64,000 bases of DNA from Limnomonas spitsbergensis (Eukaryota > Chlorophyta > Chlorophyceae > Chlamydomonadales): assembly GCA_037349105.1 (NCBI GenBank), contig JAYJMM010000116.1, positions 868,001 to 932,000 on the forward strand, read 5' to 3'. Under the pieces are notes generated by a model. It was given only the letters and a program-made list of their open reading frames with translations, was not told the DNA's origin and ran no database searches. A program made the translations under genes and the position numbers. Positions 1-11,700 of the stretch are shown here, piece after piece; position 1 is the first letter of the stretch; each line of letters begins with the position of its first letter.

Positions 1-299
1 CCTTTGGCCATCCTCGTGCACCCAAGCTTCACAGGACATCAGCGATTGCATCTGATGTATCAATGATTCTAGGAGACAGGGCACGTAACTACAGAGAGAT
101 CCGAGCGGACAGGGACGTCATAAGGTTTGCAAATTGCAACTTGCATATCGTGCATATCCGAATTACAAAATCTGGTTTCTTAAATTGCTGCCCGGAGAGA
201 CGGCTTTGCCAGTGAAGAAAACTCTTTGTGATGACTTTCGGCGTGGCAGCGGATTTCAATTTACTCACCTGACAAAAACTTGTTTTCCCGACCCTGCAG

Positions 300-3200
300 C
301 GCCCTCCTGACTCCTGCCCCTGAGGATTATTACGCTCTCCTGTGTCTCGACGGCAGCAGCACCCCTGAGGATGTGAAGGCAGCATACAGGAAGCTGCAGC
401 GGGTGAGCTTGTGAAACGCAAATGGCTTAGAAAAGGGTTTTTGTGGGACTGGCATCAAGAGACTGAAATGCACCCTGCATGCCCATCATCTGATCTTGTG
501 GCCAAAGGCCCCTGATGTGGCAAACGGCCTGTGTGGGTGATAGGAAATGATCATAGTAGAGGCTGATTTCTATTGCTTTTGCTGGGACTTCACAAGGTGT
601 GAGGCCGGCCGCCTAACCCAAGAAAACTAGGCTGATCGAGTGATTGCACACCATGTCAGAGAAAAGCTGTTCACACTCGGAATTTGATGATGCGACGTCA
701 TGCCACAGCAGGAACCGGTGCCTAGGTTGTTCACCCACTCGTCAACACCCTCGTCACAAATTCAGTTATTAACCGGCATGGGAAAGTCCAACAATTGTTT
801 GATGGGAAGCTAAGCAGCATCTCTTCACTCTGCCTCTACATGCAGAAATCCCGTCTCCCTGTGCTGCACTGTCAAAACCCTTTACCTTCACCTTGAACCC
901 AGGTAGATTTGTTTTGTGTGCGTGTCATGCCCACCTGGGTTGGCCGCCGCTCAGGTGTGTCACCGAACCTTCTACACCAAACCCCAGCACACAGAGCTCT
1001 TATGTTTAGGGTGCTTCAACTGCACTTGGGCAGCAACCCGTTCTACGACTGGTGTGGCTTGATGTAGCCAAGTGCCTGTGGCTTGGGCAGTCTAGGTTTT
1101 TCCCCATCGGCCCAGCTATGTCCACCCGGCAGCCCCGTCAGGATGGCCTGGTGCACGCTGAAATGCACGCAGGTCGCAGAGAGGCCGACGTCTGACCGGC
1201 CCTCCCCACACCCACCCTTCGCACCCAGGTTGCACACCCTGATGTGGCAGGGCCTGGCGCCACCGCCCTGGCCATCATCCTGAATGCCTGTTACGCCACC
1301 CTCATGGATGAGACGTTGCGCGCCACCTATGACTTTGACCTTGGGCAGTACATCAAGCTGGCCGGCGGTGGCTTCGACGGCCGGCCTGTCAGTGGCTGGA
1401 TGGGGGGGCCTGAGGAAGAGCGAGCGGTCTTTGTGGCTGAGAATGAGTGCATCGGCTGTGGGCAGGTCAGATGTTGTCTGCTTGTGCAACGCGATATATG
1501 TGCTGTGACGTGCGTATTATGTTGTTCTTGTCCAGTTACGCTGCACGAGTTCAGTTGGCGGTGTGGTGTGCAGTACGTATTTGGTTAATGTAGTGCCGTA
1601 TGCAGTACGTATTCAGTGTTTGGTGTGCTATGATGTACGTGTGCGCTCTGTGTTGTGAGAAACTGTGCGAGTTATGCCGTGCTGTTTGTTGTGCTGTCGC
1701 CTTTAGCTGAGACCTTGTGTGCCCTCGCCTCAACTGGAGCACACAAACACTCGACTGAGCACCTTGAGTGCGTTGGGCACGACTGATTACTGCAGCGTTC
1801 ACACTAACACACATTGTATCCTTGCGGGCAGGTCAGATGTTGTTTGCTCGCGCAACACAGAGTGTGTGCTGTGATGTGCGTTTTATGTTGTCCGAGTGGG
1901 TCTCACACATTGAATTCTTGTGTGCTCCAGGCAGACCAAGCCCCCTCCTAGTCCTGAGGCATGTCATTGTCTCAACACTAGGAGGTGAGGGGGGGGCATA
2001 TTATGGGGCATAGCCTCACCCCTGACTCATAACAGCTCGATGGCCCGCCTCACTCGTAGCACACATTTGCACGCATTTGTGTAGTGGTGTACCCAAGACC
2101 CCAGTTGAGCCTATTCCCTATTTCCTTAAGTGTAATTCTAAAGCATGGTGCCTCTGCTGTCTGTCTGTCTTCCTCGTGCATCACACAGTCATTGCTGTCA
2201 TGCCCTAGTTGAATCTATTCCCTGGACCCTGAACCCCAGTCCTGAGGCCTGGTATCTCTGCCCTAAAACCTAAACCTTTAACCCTAAACCATTAATTCCA
2301 GTTCTGAGACCTAGTACCTCTGCTCTTAACTCTAAACCCTAAACCCTTAACTCCAGTTATGAGGCCTGGTGTCTCTGCTTTAAACCCCAAACCCTGAACC
2401 CTTAACTCCAGGTCTGAGATGTGCATCTGCTCTAAATTCTAAACCCTGAGCTCCAGTTCTTAGACCTGTTACCTCTTGTCCTTGTCTTTGGCGTTCTTAC
2501 TCGCAGTGCACACGCTCTGCCGCTAAGACCTTCTTCATGGAGGACGAGCACGGCCGGGCTCGCGTCTCAACCCAGTGGTGGGTCACATCCTGAACCCTAC
2601 GCCCTGTTTCAAACCAGTATTGCGCCAAACCCTGACACCAGATTGAAACCTTGAAGCCTGAACCCTGATTGAAACCGTTCTCCCTGAACCCTGTTTCAAA
2701 TCTTGAACCCCAAACCTTGGGGACCAAGATTTGAACCCCAAACCCTGTCTTCACCCCTAATGTGTGAAACCCTTCACCCCAAAGCACTGCTACTTCAAGC
2801 CAGTGGGTCATCTTGGGCCACTAGTGCATGCATGCATTCATCCTGTTTTCACTCGCCCTCTCATGCCACACAGCTGTTTGATGATAGGGGAGAATCTGTT
2901 TTCCGAATCTGTTGCCCAAATCTGTTGTCCCAAGCCTGCCCCCTCTTTGTTCAACCAGGGCTGATAGTGAAGATGCCATAGAGGAGGCTGTGGACTGCTG
3001 CCCTGTTGACTGCATCTGTGAGTCGTAACCCTAAACCCTAAACCCTGTGGGCCCATCAAATGCTTCTGTGAGGGGGAAACTCCACCCTTGAGCCAGATTC
3101 CTAGTCGACTGCATCTGGTTTAATCGAAACCCTGAACCCTAACCCCTGCTGCCGTCAACTCTGAAGCCCAACCCCTGCTGCCCTAAACCCTGAACCCCAG

Positions 3201-6033
3201 CCCCTGCTGCCCTGACGAACGATTCTGTTAGTAGACTGTCTCAGGTATTGCAGAGTCACTTGATGTCTTTGCGTCCAACATAAGAGAGAGATAAGATTAC
3301 TATCTTGTGTGGGGGAAAAAGTGTGAACATATTTTGGACCACTTTCGACATCTCTGTGTGGCTTTCCCGGCACATTGCCCGATGGGCAGTGCCTGCAGCA
3401 GAGCCGGAGTTTCCAGTGGCTTAAAAAGTAAACAGCGCATGTTCACCGGGTCGCAGATTCTACTACCGATTGAAAGAAGGTATGAGGTGCTTGCTGCGCG
3501 CAGACTATGTCCAGAAGGACCAGCTCGCGCTCCTGGAGTTCATTATGAAGGGATGCAAGCGGGAGAATGTGGGCCTCATGGGGCGCAGGCGCAGCGGGAA
3601 CATGGTGAGGCGGCGGCGGGGGGGGGGGGGGGGGGGGGAGGCGGTAGAGGGGGGGGGACGATGTTCAGGCAGGGAGGGGGGGAGTCATGGTGAGGCGGCG
3701 GGAGGGAGGAGGGGAGGCGGTAGAGGGGGGGGGACGATGTTCAGGCAGGGAGGGGGGGAGTCATGGTGAGGCGGCGGGAGGGAGGAGGGGAGGCGGTAGA
3801 GGGGGGGGGACGATGTTCAGGCAGGGAGGGGGGGAGTCATGGTGAGGCGGCGGGAGGGAGGAGGGGAGTTTCCGTAGAGGGGGGGGGACGATGTTCAGGC
3901 AGGGAGGGGGGGAGTCATGGTGAGGCGGTGGGAGGGAGGAGGGGAGGCGGTAGAGGGGGGGGGACGATGTTCAGGCAGGGAGGGGGGGAGTCATGGTGAG
4001 GCGGTGGGAGGGAGGAGGGGAGGCGGTAGAGGGGGGGGGACGATGTTCAGGCAGGGAGGGGGGGAGTCATGGTGAGGCGGCAGGGGTGGACTGAGGCAGA
4101 GGGGGGGGGGGGCTGAGGCGAAGGGGGGAGGAGGCAGGGAGAGGGGACGGTGAGGTGGCAGTGGGTGGGTGGGTGAGGGGCAGGGGGGCTGAGGCTGGAG
4201 GGTGGGGGGCAGGGATATGCATGATATGATAAAATAATCAAATTCAATTTAAATAACTTCTGCAACATCCAAAATTTTAAGGTTTCCTGGACCAGGTGAG
4301 GCGGGTGGTGATCAGGGACAGACAAGGGTCGCATGCGCCGAGGGGATGTGGTGAGGGGTGCAGTGAGCAGGGACAAGTGTGTGCAAACCGCTCTTTCACC
4401 CCCCAGCTCTGCGGGTCCTGGCGGGTGCCAGACATCTGCCGAGCCTGCGAGTCGCGTGCAACACGGAGGACAAGAAGGGCAAGGGGGCTTTGATTAAGAC
4501 ATGATGGCTCTGGGTTGGCTTAGAGTGGGAGGGTGGATAAGGGGAGGATATGCAGCAAGATCTTATAGCAGTGAGCTTCCTCATGAAGCTGATCTGTGGT
4601 GATATCTGATCGCTACGAGTGTGTGACTAATCCCTGAACCCAAGACCCTAAACTAGAAAGTGAAGGGCTGGAGGATCTGTTGTGAAATCAGGAAGACTAC
4701 TTGGCTTTGGGTTTCTTCATGGAGCTGATCTTTTGTGAGATCTGACGGCTGTGGCTTGACTCAGCCACTCTGATGCGGCAGGGATTAAGAGCAGGGCTGA
4801 AGGATCTGTCCAGCGGTCTGAAGGCCATATGCCGGGTTAAGTGGCTAAAGTGCAGTAGTAAGCTGAAGTATCCTGCGGTACCCTGAAGTAATTGGTATTT
4901 TGAAGTACCCTGCAGTACTTTGAAGTACCTTGAAGTACCATGCAGTACCTTGAAGTACCCCGCAGTACATCGAAGAACCCTGCAGTACTTTCAAACACCT
5001 TGCAGTACCTTGAAGTCCCCTTCGGTACCTTGAAGTACTCTTCAGTACCTTGAAGTACCATGCAGTACCTTGAAGTACCATGCAGTACATTGAAGTACCA
5101 TGCAGTACCTTGAAGTACCATGCAGTACCTTGCAAGCACCCTCATTTGATGTGGAGATTTGGAGATTGCTTGTCTCCATCGCCCACCGTTTGCCTTCCGC
5201 AGGGACCGCCGCCACAATGTGAATGCCCCTTTGACCGAGCAGAGGTGTACACCAAGGCACGCAAGGGAGCGCTGGGTGCGGAACAGGCGGTCATGTCGCG
5301 GAGGGGCCGGCCGGCTCACGACCAGCAGCTGGCCGCAGCGATTGCAGGTGCCAGGGGGAGAGAGGGGGGGGGGACGGTATTTTCTATTTTGTTTTCATCT
5401 CAGTGATGTATTGCTGGAACTGGTTTTGGGGGCACCTGTCCTTTGCAACAAATACGATGCTTTGCTGGACCTCAAAATAATAGTTTCAGCAGTGCCTACC
5501 GGTAGATGAACCAGCCCGAAAGGCGCATGTCCCATGTTTCGAATGGCGTTTAGTTGGCTGGAGTGTGCCCCCCCCCCCCCCCCCTCAATTCGCACTTTCA
5601 CAGGCACGTGGCTGGACCTGTGCATGCATCAAATGTGATGCTTTGCTCGACTTCACAAGTTTACAACATTCACACTTTCACAGGCACGTGGCTGGACCTG
5701 TGCATGCATCAAATGTGATGCTTTGCTCGACTTCACAAGTTTACAACATTCACACTTTCACAGGCACGTGGCTGGACCTGTGCATGCATCAAATGTGATG
5801 CTTTGCTCGACTTCACAAGTTTACAACATTCACACTTTCACAGGCACGTGGCTGGACCTGTGCATGCATCAAATGTGATGCTTTGCTCGACTTCACAAGT
5901 TTACAACATTCACACTTTCACAGGCGCTTGGTTGAACCTGCCTGAGGAGGTGCGCGCCAAGGGCTGGCCATCCTGGACAGAGACCACTGCGAGCAACGAA
6001 GATGGATGCAACCCCGACATCATCATGGTGTGA
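300..6033 (+). CDS. chloroplast-type J-domain protein with 4Fe-4S ferredoxin module (CDJ3/4/5-like), 5' end outside window
   Basis: Seven in-frame exons: 300-402, 1229-1465, 2507-2577, 2959-3017, 3504-3604, 5203-5347 and 5924-6033, about 274 residues. The first two encode a J domain (DYYALLCLDGSSTPEDV, then the HPD signature split from it by an intron). This is followed by a bacterial-type 4Fe-4S ferredoxin: C-x2-C-x2-C (CIGCGQC, itself split by an intron) and a distal CCPVDC. The remainder (YYVQKDQLALLEF) matches the C-terminal part of the algal/plant J-ferredoxin family (Chlamydomonas CDJ3-5, Arabidopsis DJC76/77/82), which act as stromal HSP70 co-chaperones, presumably with redox or Fe-S sensing. 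The transit peptide and start should lie upstream of base 1, since exon 300 begins in phase 2. I end the CDS at the TGA at 6031-6033; a donor-like GTGTGA at 6028 could instead lead to another exon, but I found none before 8716. Introns 5 and 6 hold edge-derived arrays. Confidence 0.9.
1010..1120 (-). repeat. dispersed family A fragment (SINE-like)
   Basis: The stretch around GGTGCTTCAACTGCACTTGG, followed by GATGTAGCCAAGTGCC, a GGCTTGGGCAGTCTAGGTTT segment and a CATCGGCCCAGCTATG-type end, follows the order of the better copies at 30640 and 51538. It is diverged and sits in intron 1 of the J-domain gene. Confidence 0.45.
1466..2506 (+). repeat. duplicated exon-2 donor edge plus CCCTAAA-like filler (intron 2)
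   Basis: The donor edge GGGCAGGTCAGATGTTGT at 1460-1478 recurs at 1828-1846 with about 45 further bases of similarity, so the exon-2/intron boundary has been copied about 368 bp downstream. From 2220 the intron is made of degenerate CTGAGGCCTGGTATCTCTGC plus CCCTAAACC units that run up to the acceptor at 2506. Confidence 0.7.
3602..4145 (+). repeat. 77-bp donor-edge array, G-rich (intron 5 of J-domain gene)
   Basis: The true donor at 3604/3605 reads ATG|GTGAGGCGGCGG. Near-identical ATGGTGAGGCGG starts recur at 3686, 3763, 3839, 3917, 3993 and 4069, giving a 76-78 bp unit with long G runs. Each unit carries a copy of the exon end and 5' splice site. Confidence 0.92.
4852..5134. repeat. TTGAAGTACC/ATGCAGTACC short tandem array
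   Basis: Alternating 10-base motifs (TTGAAGTACC, ATGCAGTACC, CTGCAGTACT) run for about 280 bp inside intron 5, close to the acceptor at 5202. I see no similarity to the exon edge. Confidence 0.9.
5584..5925 (+). repeat. 80-bp acceptor-edge array (intron 6 of J-domain gene)
   Basis: Exact 80-bp periodicity: CTTTCACAG|GCACGTGG at 5603, 5683, 5763 and 5843, then the true acceptor CTTTCACAG|GCGCTTGG at 5923. The four copies are virtually identical, so the expansion is recent. Using any decoy acceptor without further splicing leads to an early TGA in the same frame, so only the last copy yields the conserved protein. Confidence 0.95.
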
Positions 6034-8715
6034 ATCCGGGTGTGAATGTCATGATCCATCTCCATCTTCACTGTCATATAGATCGGCACGCGAAGTTAAG
6101 ATCATTGAAGTGTGCATGGTTTGATTTCACAATTCGTTGGACGAGTCTGGTCTGGCCCGGACAGGTCACTGACCCAATGTACTTTGAAGTTCGAACGTCG
6201 GTGAGCAGTAACAGCCTGACAGTAGGCTGAATACGTTGCACCTCAGGGAGTCAGCAGGGCCCTGCTCAAAAGGCTCATTGGCCGAATGGGTGCCCAATTG
6301 TCAGGTTGGCAGAAAATGAATGTGTGAAAGGAGGTAGTTGGTGTTTAGGATGACACATTTGAAACACAATCATGAGATCCAAAGCTGGCCCTATTTATGC
6401 TTGGAGCCCGAAACGGTGCGATACGGTACAGGATTTACTGGATTGTACTGCCAAGGTAGCACTACGCGGCCAGATCCGGCACAAGTAGTGCCGGATCGTG
6501 TGACCATTTTTGAAGGCATGTGTCAATGTACTTCATTATGTGTGTATGTATTCCAAGTTTTTGAACCATGGATGGATATCAAGTTGCCGAGTGGGATTGA
6601 GGACGGATGGAGGGTGTTTAAAACAGTGCATACCCGCTGTGCCCTGCTGAACGCTCGGCCACGTGGGGCTGGTAGGGAATGACTAGGCTCAATTCCAGCT
6701 ACCATGCACAGCCTGGGCCATGGTGCAGCCATGCCATCCTCCTATGAGGACGGATGGAGGGTGTGTTATACGTTTGTGGTGTTGAGGCCTGGGTGCCGTT
6801 GCCCTAGTCTCATGGGGACCTGTTGTACAATCCTGTATTATTAAGCGTGTGGCGCTGAGGCCGAGTGCCACGTCACCGATGTACAGTACCGAGGGCCCTG
6901 AGTTACTTTTTATTATATGTAAGATATGGTGCTGGTAAATTGTCAATGACGCTACACCTTTGGGCCATGCTCAAAAGGCTCGGCTGCGTGACCGCTGCAT
7001 GTGAGCTGAATGACCTGCCCTGGACCCCATGTGCCATATGTGCTGCGGATGTGAAGATGTTTCAGTCCAGTGGAGCACCCAATGCTTGGGGCAGGTGCAT
7101 GCGATGCAGAACGGACATGCTAGGCAACCAACGAATACGCAACCGCTGTTCGCGGGACAAACCGTGATGTGGAAGATTAGCCACCATCCAAACCATGGGT
7201 ATCAAGCCAATGGACGGCGGTGCCTAGAATTTTTCTTTCAGACACGCAGAATTTGTTGGTTGTCACGATGTCTTAATCGCCCTACTGGTCAGGAATTGAA
7301 TTGCCCGCCCATGCCAACAGGGGCATGGCAGCAATAAAGCTGAAATTTTTGACTGGCCTGGCCATTAGTCGAGGACATCTCCAATGTGTGGTAATTTGGA
7401 ACCAGGGCTGGAACCACACAGCGAAATATCGGGTGTTTGAAAGGGTTGCGGAGCTGTTCTGCAGATTCTGTTTCAGTATGCAAGGGCTGTGGAAAAGGTA
7501 CGCAGCCAATTGAGTCGCCAATCAGAAACAGGCAGTCATGGTTTCGGTCAGCCACCAAGCCTACCTGATAATTTTTTCGGCAGAGCCCCCCCGGGCGGCC
7601 GAAGGTCGCGGGGGCGATGCCCCCAGTGTCCACCCGTTTCCGTCCGTCCGTCCGTCCGTCCGTCCGTCCGCCTGATGTTTCTGGAACGTCACGGAAACTT
7701 TATGCGCTACAGCGCAAATCAACCGGCTGTATTTATGAAGGTTATTCCTGCCAGACCTCAAAGGCCGAGGTGCAGAAATGAGAAACTCAGCTACCAAGGC
7801 TGGATCTCACAGCGGATGACGTCAGCGTGAGGTGTCACGCGACAGCTGCACCTTCGCTTCTCTATGCGCAATTCGATGCGCATCATTACCAACACGCACT
7901 TGGCCAGTGATAGAGTTGCGAAAAATATTTGAAATCCTGTAGCATGACAAGGGGGTTTGCATGGGGTCCTGGTGACCCCGTCCACACCTGAGCCTGCCCT
8001 CTGAAAAGTCACGTACCCGACTGCTCTGCCGTTTTTCGTGCTGCGCAGCAGCACCTCTGATTACTTGTCAATATCATATCAGGTGTTGGCATGCATGGGT
8101 CTGCTCAGCAGTCACCAGCAGGTGCCTGTTACCAGAGTTTCAAAAAAGCGAAAGGGAGTGTACAACATCAGATTCGCCCTTTTCGAAGTCCAGGATCTCG
8201 CACTTGCCTACAGCGCTGGGCTGGATTTCTGGAGATTGCATCTGTAATCTGAGCACCACCGGGATAGGAAGCAGGCATGCAAATTGGACATTCAGACAAA
8301 GCAACGGCCAAGCACAATCAACAGAACAGCAGGTCTGCAGTCTGCACGGTACCCCAGTGATTTGCTGCTTTGTTGACGACGAAACATTCAGTAGGATACT
8401 GACACTCATCCGCGCTATCCGTTCCAACGATGCAAAAAGAAACGATGGAGACTCGGTAGGCGGGCCCGTAGGCCAGCTCTCTCTGTAAACTGTACAGCAG
8501 GTGGTGATGACGTGCCTACCTTGCTCATTTCGTGTTTACGCAGGCGCTGGCAATAAGGGCTTCCTGACTTATTAGCATCGTTTCATCGTTTGGTATTCAG
8601 CTTTTACAATTTTCGAACGGTCTGACAACCTCTCAAGAAAGCACGTCGTTCCCGCCCGACGCTGCACACCCTTCGGAACCGAAAAACATCCACCCCCCGA
8701 CAAAAAACAGATTCC
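6034..8715. other. intergenic, no gene recognised
   Basis: Only short unconnected ORFs. It contains a (TCCG)n run near 7642-7671 and a motif TACACCTTTGGGCCATGCTC near 6952 that recurs near 17387 (and loosely near 6236), so scraps of a dispersed repeat are present. The last few hundred bases should hold the PEX11 promoter; I see no clear TATA box. Confidence 0.6.
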
Positions 8716-11700
8716 ATGTCAGTTTGCAATGCCACTCATACGTGCAAGGACCACCTACAGGTATATCCACCCCTCAGTAGCTGAGCACGTTCGGTGGGAT
8801 CTAGCTAGGAGGGTGTTGCCGCTGCAGCGATCAAGCGTCGAATCAGGGAGGCCTGGAGATCATGGTGTCATACCAACCTCCATGGAAACAGATTTATCTA
8901 GAGCATCGTCATCACAGACATATGTTGTAGCACGAGCAGGGGTGGACACAGCATGGACTCATCATGGACGCAACATGAGCATGGACTTCACGCCATGCAA
9001 TACTTTCTTGTGTAGCGTGTCCGCTCCAGTGCACTGAAGTTAACTGAGTTCAATACCATGCGCCTCATCCCTCCCACGCTTGCAGGTGCTCAACTCATTC
9101 CTTGCCAAGGCCGACGGCAAGGACAAGCTGACAGCCTTGGTGCAGGTGCGCACTTGAGGCTGCCAGTCTGATGTAGTGATGTCTCTGCGCAAATGCGAAG
9201 CCCTGCGCCCCTGCTGGACTGTAAAACTTCAAAAACTGCACGGCTGCTGCCATGCCAATGCCATGCCATGCCACGCCATGCCGCAAAACAAGTGATCAGT
9301 GTATAGCATACCGGTAGCATTCACATTCCCAATAAGATACACCGCTGTGCCTTTGCATCCTGGCCGCATGCTCCAGAACAGTTTATTTGTTTTGCCGTTG
9401 CCCGGCTCTAAGGTTCAGCCACATTTAGGCATTTAGTGGGCAGGGATTGTTTCTAGTGACATTCGGAATTGATGTTGGTTACCAGAAGCAGGGAGTTCCG
9501 AGGGAGTCCTTGGGTGAAGAGCTCGCCGCAGGCTCTGAAATTGTCCCGATCTCAATTGATTTTGTTGTTTTTCGTTACCGCGCTACTGAGTACTGACCCT
9601 TGGCTTCGCCGAATCAATTGTTTGATTACCACTTTGGTTGCGACTCGTAACCAGTGACCCCTAAAACAATCCCTGCTGGTGGGTTCTGGCAGGAGACCTC
9701 TTGTGCGGCCAGCCATGCAGCTTCGGCCTGTGTCTGCTGGCCGGTCAGGCTTTGACCCCCCCCCCAAAAAACGTTGACCCCTATCCGGTCTTAGGCAGCC
9801 GAGGGGCGGCCCACCCAAGGTTGACTCGTAACCGATGCTAGATTCGTAGCCGGAGGTTGACTGATAGCCGAACGTTTACTCGTACCCCTTGCTTGTACCC
9901 AGGAAATAAATACTGTCAACTGTTCATGAGTTGGTGCTCTCTTATATTCCCGACCTGGCCTGCCTCTTCAGTATGCTTGCCTGTTCATCTCGGCGGGGGA
10001 GCCCGGCAACATCAAGAAGATTCAGGCCTCGGTGACTGCCGCCAGGAAGGTGTTCCGCATCCTGAAGGTGCGCTGATAAGTATAAAAATGTGTGGTGATA
10101 AGTATGAAAATGTGTGATGTTGTATGTAAAAGTGTGGTTATAAATATGACGGTGTGATATTTAGTAGCTGAGAAGGTGTGATTCTGAGTGGGAAGCCGCG
10201 ATGCCTAGTGTGAAGGCAGGTGCTGTTGATCACAAAGGTGTGTCGCATGACCAAAGTGTGCTGCTGATGTTTTGCAGCTAGCTGCCACGCAGCTGCTGAG
10301 TTGCTGCCATGTAGGTGCCTAGTGGCTGCCAAGGCAATGCAAAAGCTGATTCCAACAGCGTTTGAGGCGATGGCCCCTTACACCAAGCTCGTGGACAAGT
10401 AAATTGTGCAACGGTGCTTAAAAACCCCTGAGGATTGTGTGCAACGTAGCAGCCTGTATGCAAGGTTGCTTCAGCTACACTTCAGCTACAACCCGTCCTA
10501 CAGCTAGCAGGGCTTGGTGCAGTAAGCCCTGCTGCTTGGGCCACCAATCATAGGCCGGTCCAGGTTTGGTCCTCAGCGCTGGTGAAGGCAGTGGCGAGCT
10601 ACATCAGCATAGCACAGGATCACCATGCAGATTCCCATGCAGATCCCCATGCAGACCACCTCAACACAATCACGTAAAATGTGTGCTATGAATGGTGCGC
10701 TACCCCTTGCCTGAGCTTGCTGACTCCTGCATAACTTTCTGGGTGCCGCTGGTTTAGGGTTTAGGGATCAATCCCAAACCCGAACCCCACAGACCCCCTG
10801 CATTTGTTCCTGCCTGCCACTGACTTAGGGTTAAGGGTTTAGGGATCAATCCTTAACCTGAACCCTGCTGCTCCCTGCATGTTCCCCTGCCTGCCGCCGT
10901 CAAAGAGTTTAGGGTTTAGGGATCAATCCTTAACCTGAACCCTGCTGCTCCCTGCATGTGTCCCTGCCTGCCGCCGTCGAAGAGTGTAGGGTTTAGGGAT
11001 CAATCCTTAACCTGAACCCTGCTGCTCCCTGCATGTGTCCCTGCCTGCCGCCGTCGAAGAGTGTAGGGTTTAGGGATCAATCCTAAACCCAAACCCTGCT
11101 GCTCCCTGCATGTATCCCTGCCTGCTGCCCATCTGGACAGCCGCTGGAGACCATTGTGCCCCTACTCAACCAGCCCGGCTTCTCTGGCAGCCAGCACGTC
11201 CTGTTGCAGGCAATCAACAAGGTGCGGGGGCCTTGTTTGGGTTACGGGTTATGGGTTAAGGTGTGAACCCTGGTTTAGGGTTCAGGAGTGATTCCTGGTG
11301 TAGGGTCATAGACCTGGGGTAGGTTCTCAACCCACGGGCTTAGGGCATGGGCCTAGGGTTCGGGGTATTTACAAATGCTCAGTGCAGTGCGCAGGGCCAT
11401 GTGCAACGCCACGCTGGTTTAGGGTTCAGGAGTGATTCCTGGTGTAGGGTCATAGACCTGGGGTAGGTTCTCAACCCACGGGCTTAGGGCATGGGCCTAG
11501 GGTTCGGGGTATTTACAAATGCTCAGTGCAGTGCGCAGGGCCATGTGCAACGCCACGCTGGTTTAGGGTTCAGGAGTGATTACTGGTACAAGGTAAAACC
11601 CTGGGGAAGGCTTTTAACCTATGGGGCATGGGCTTAGGGCCGGGGCATATATACATGCTCAGTGCAGTGCAAATGGCCAGGGCAATGTGCAAGGCCAACC

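Noticed and set aside
4407..4494. Possible extra exon of the J-domain gene after CCCCCCAG
   Set aside because: None of its three frames resembles the family, it has no phase-compatible donor, and exon 3504-3604 joins directly and in frame to exon 5203-5347.
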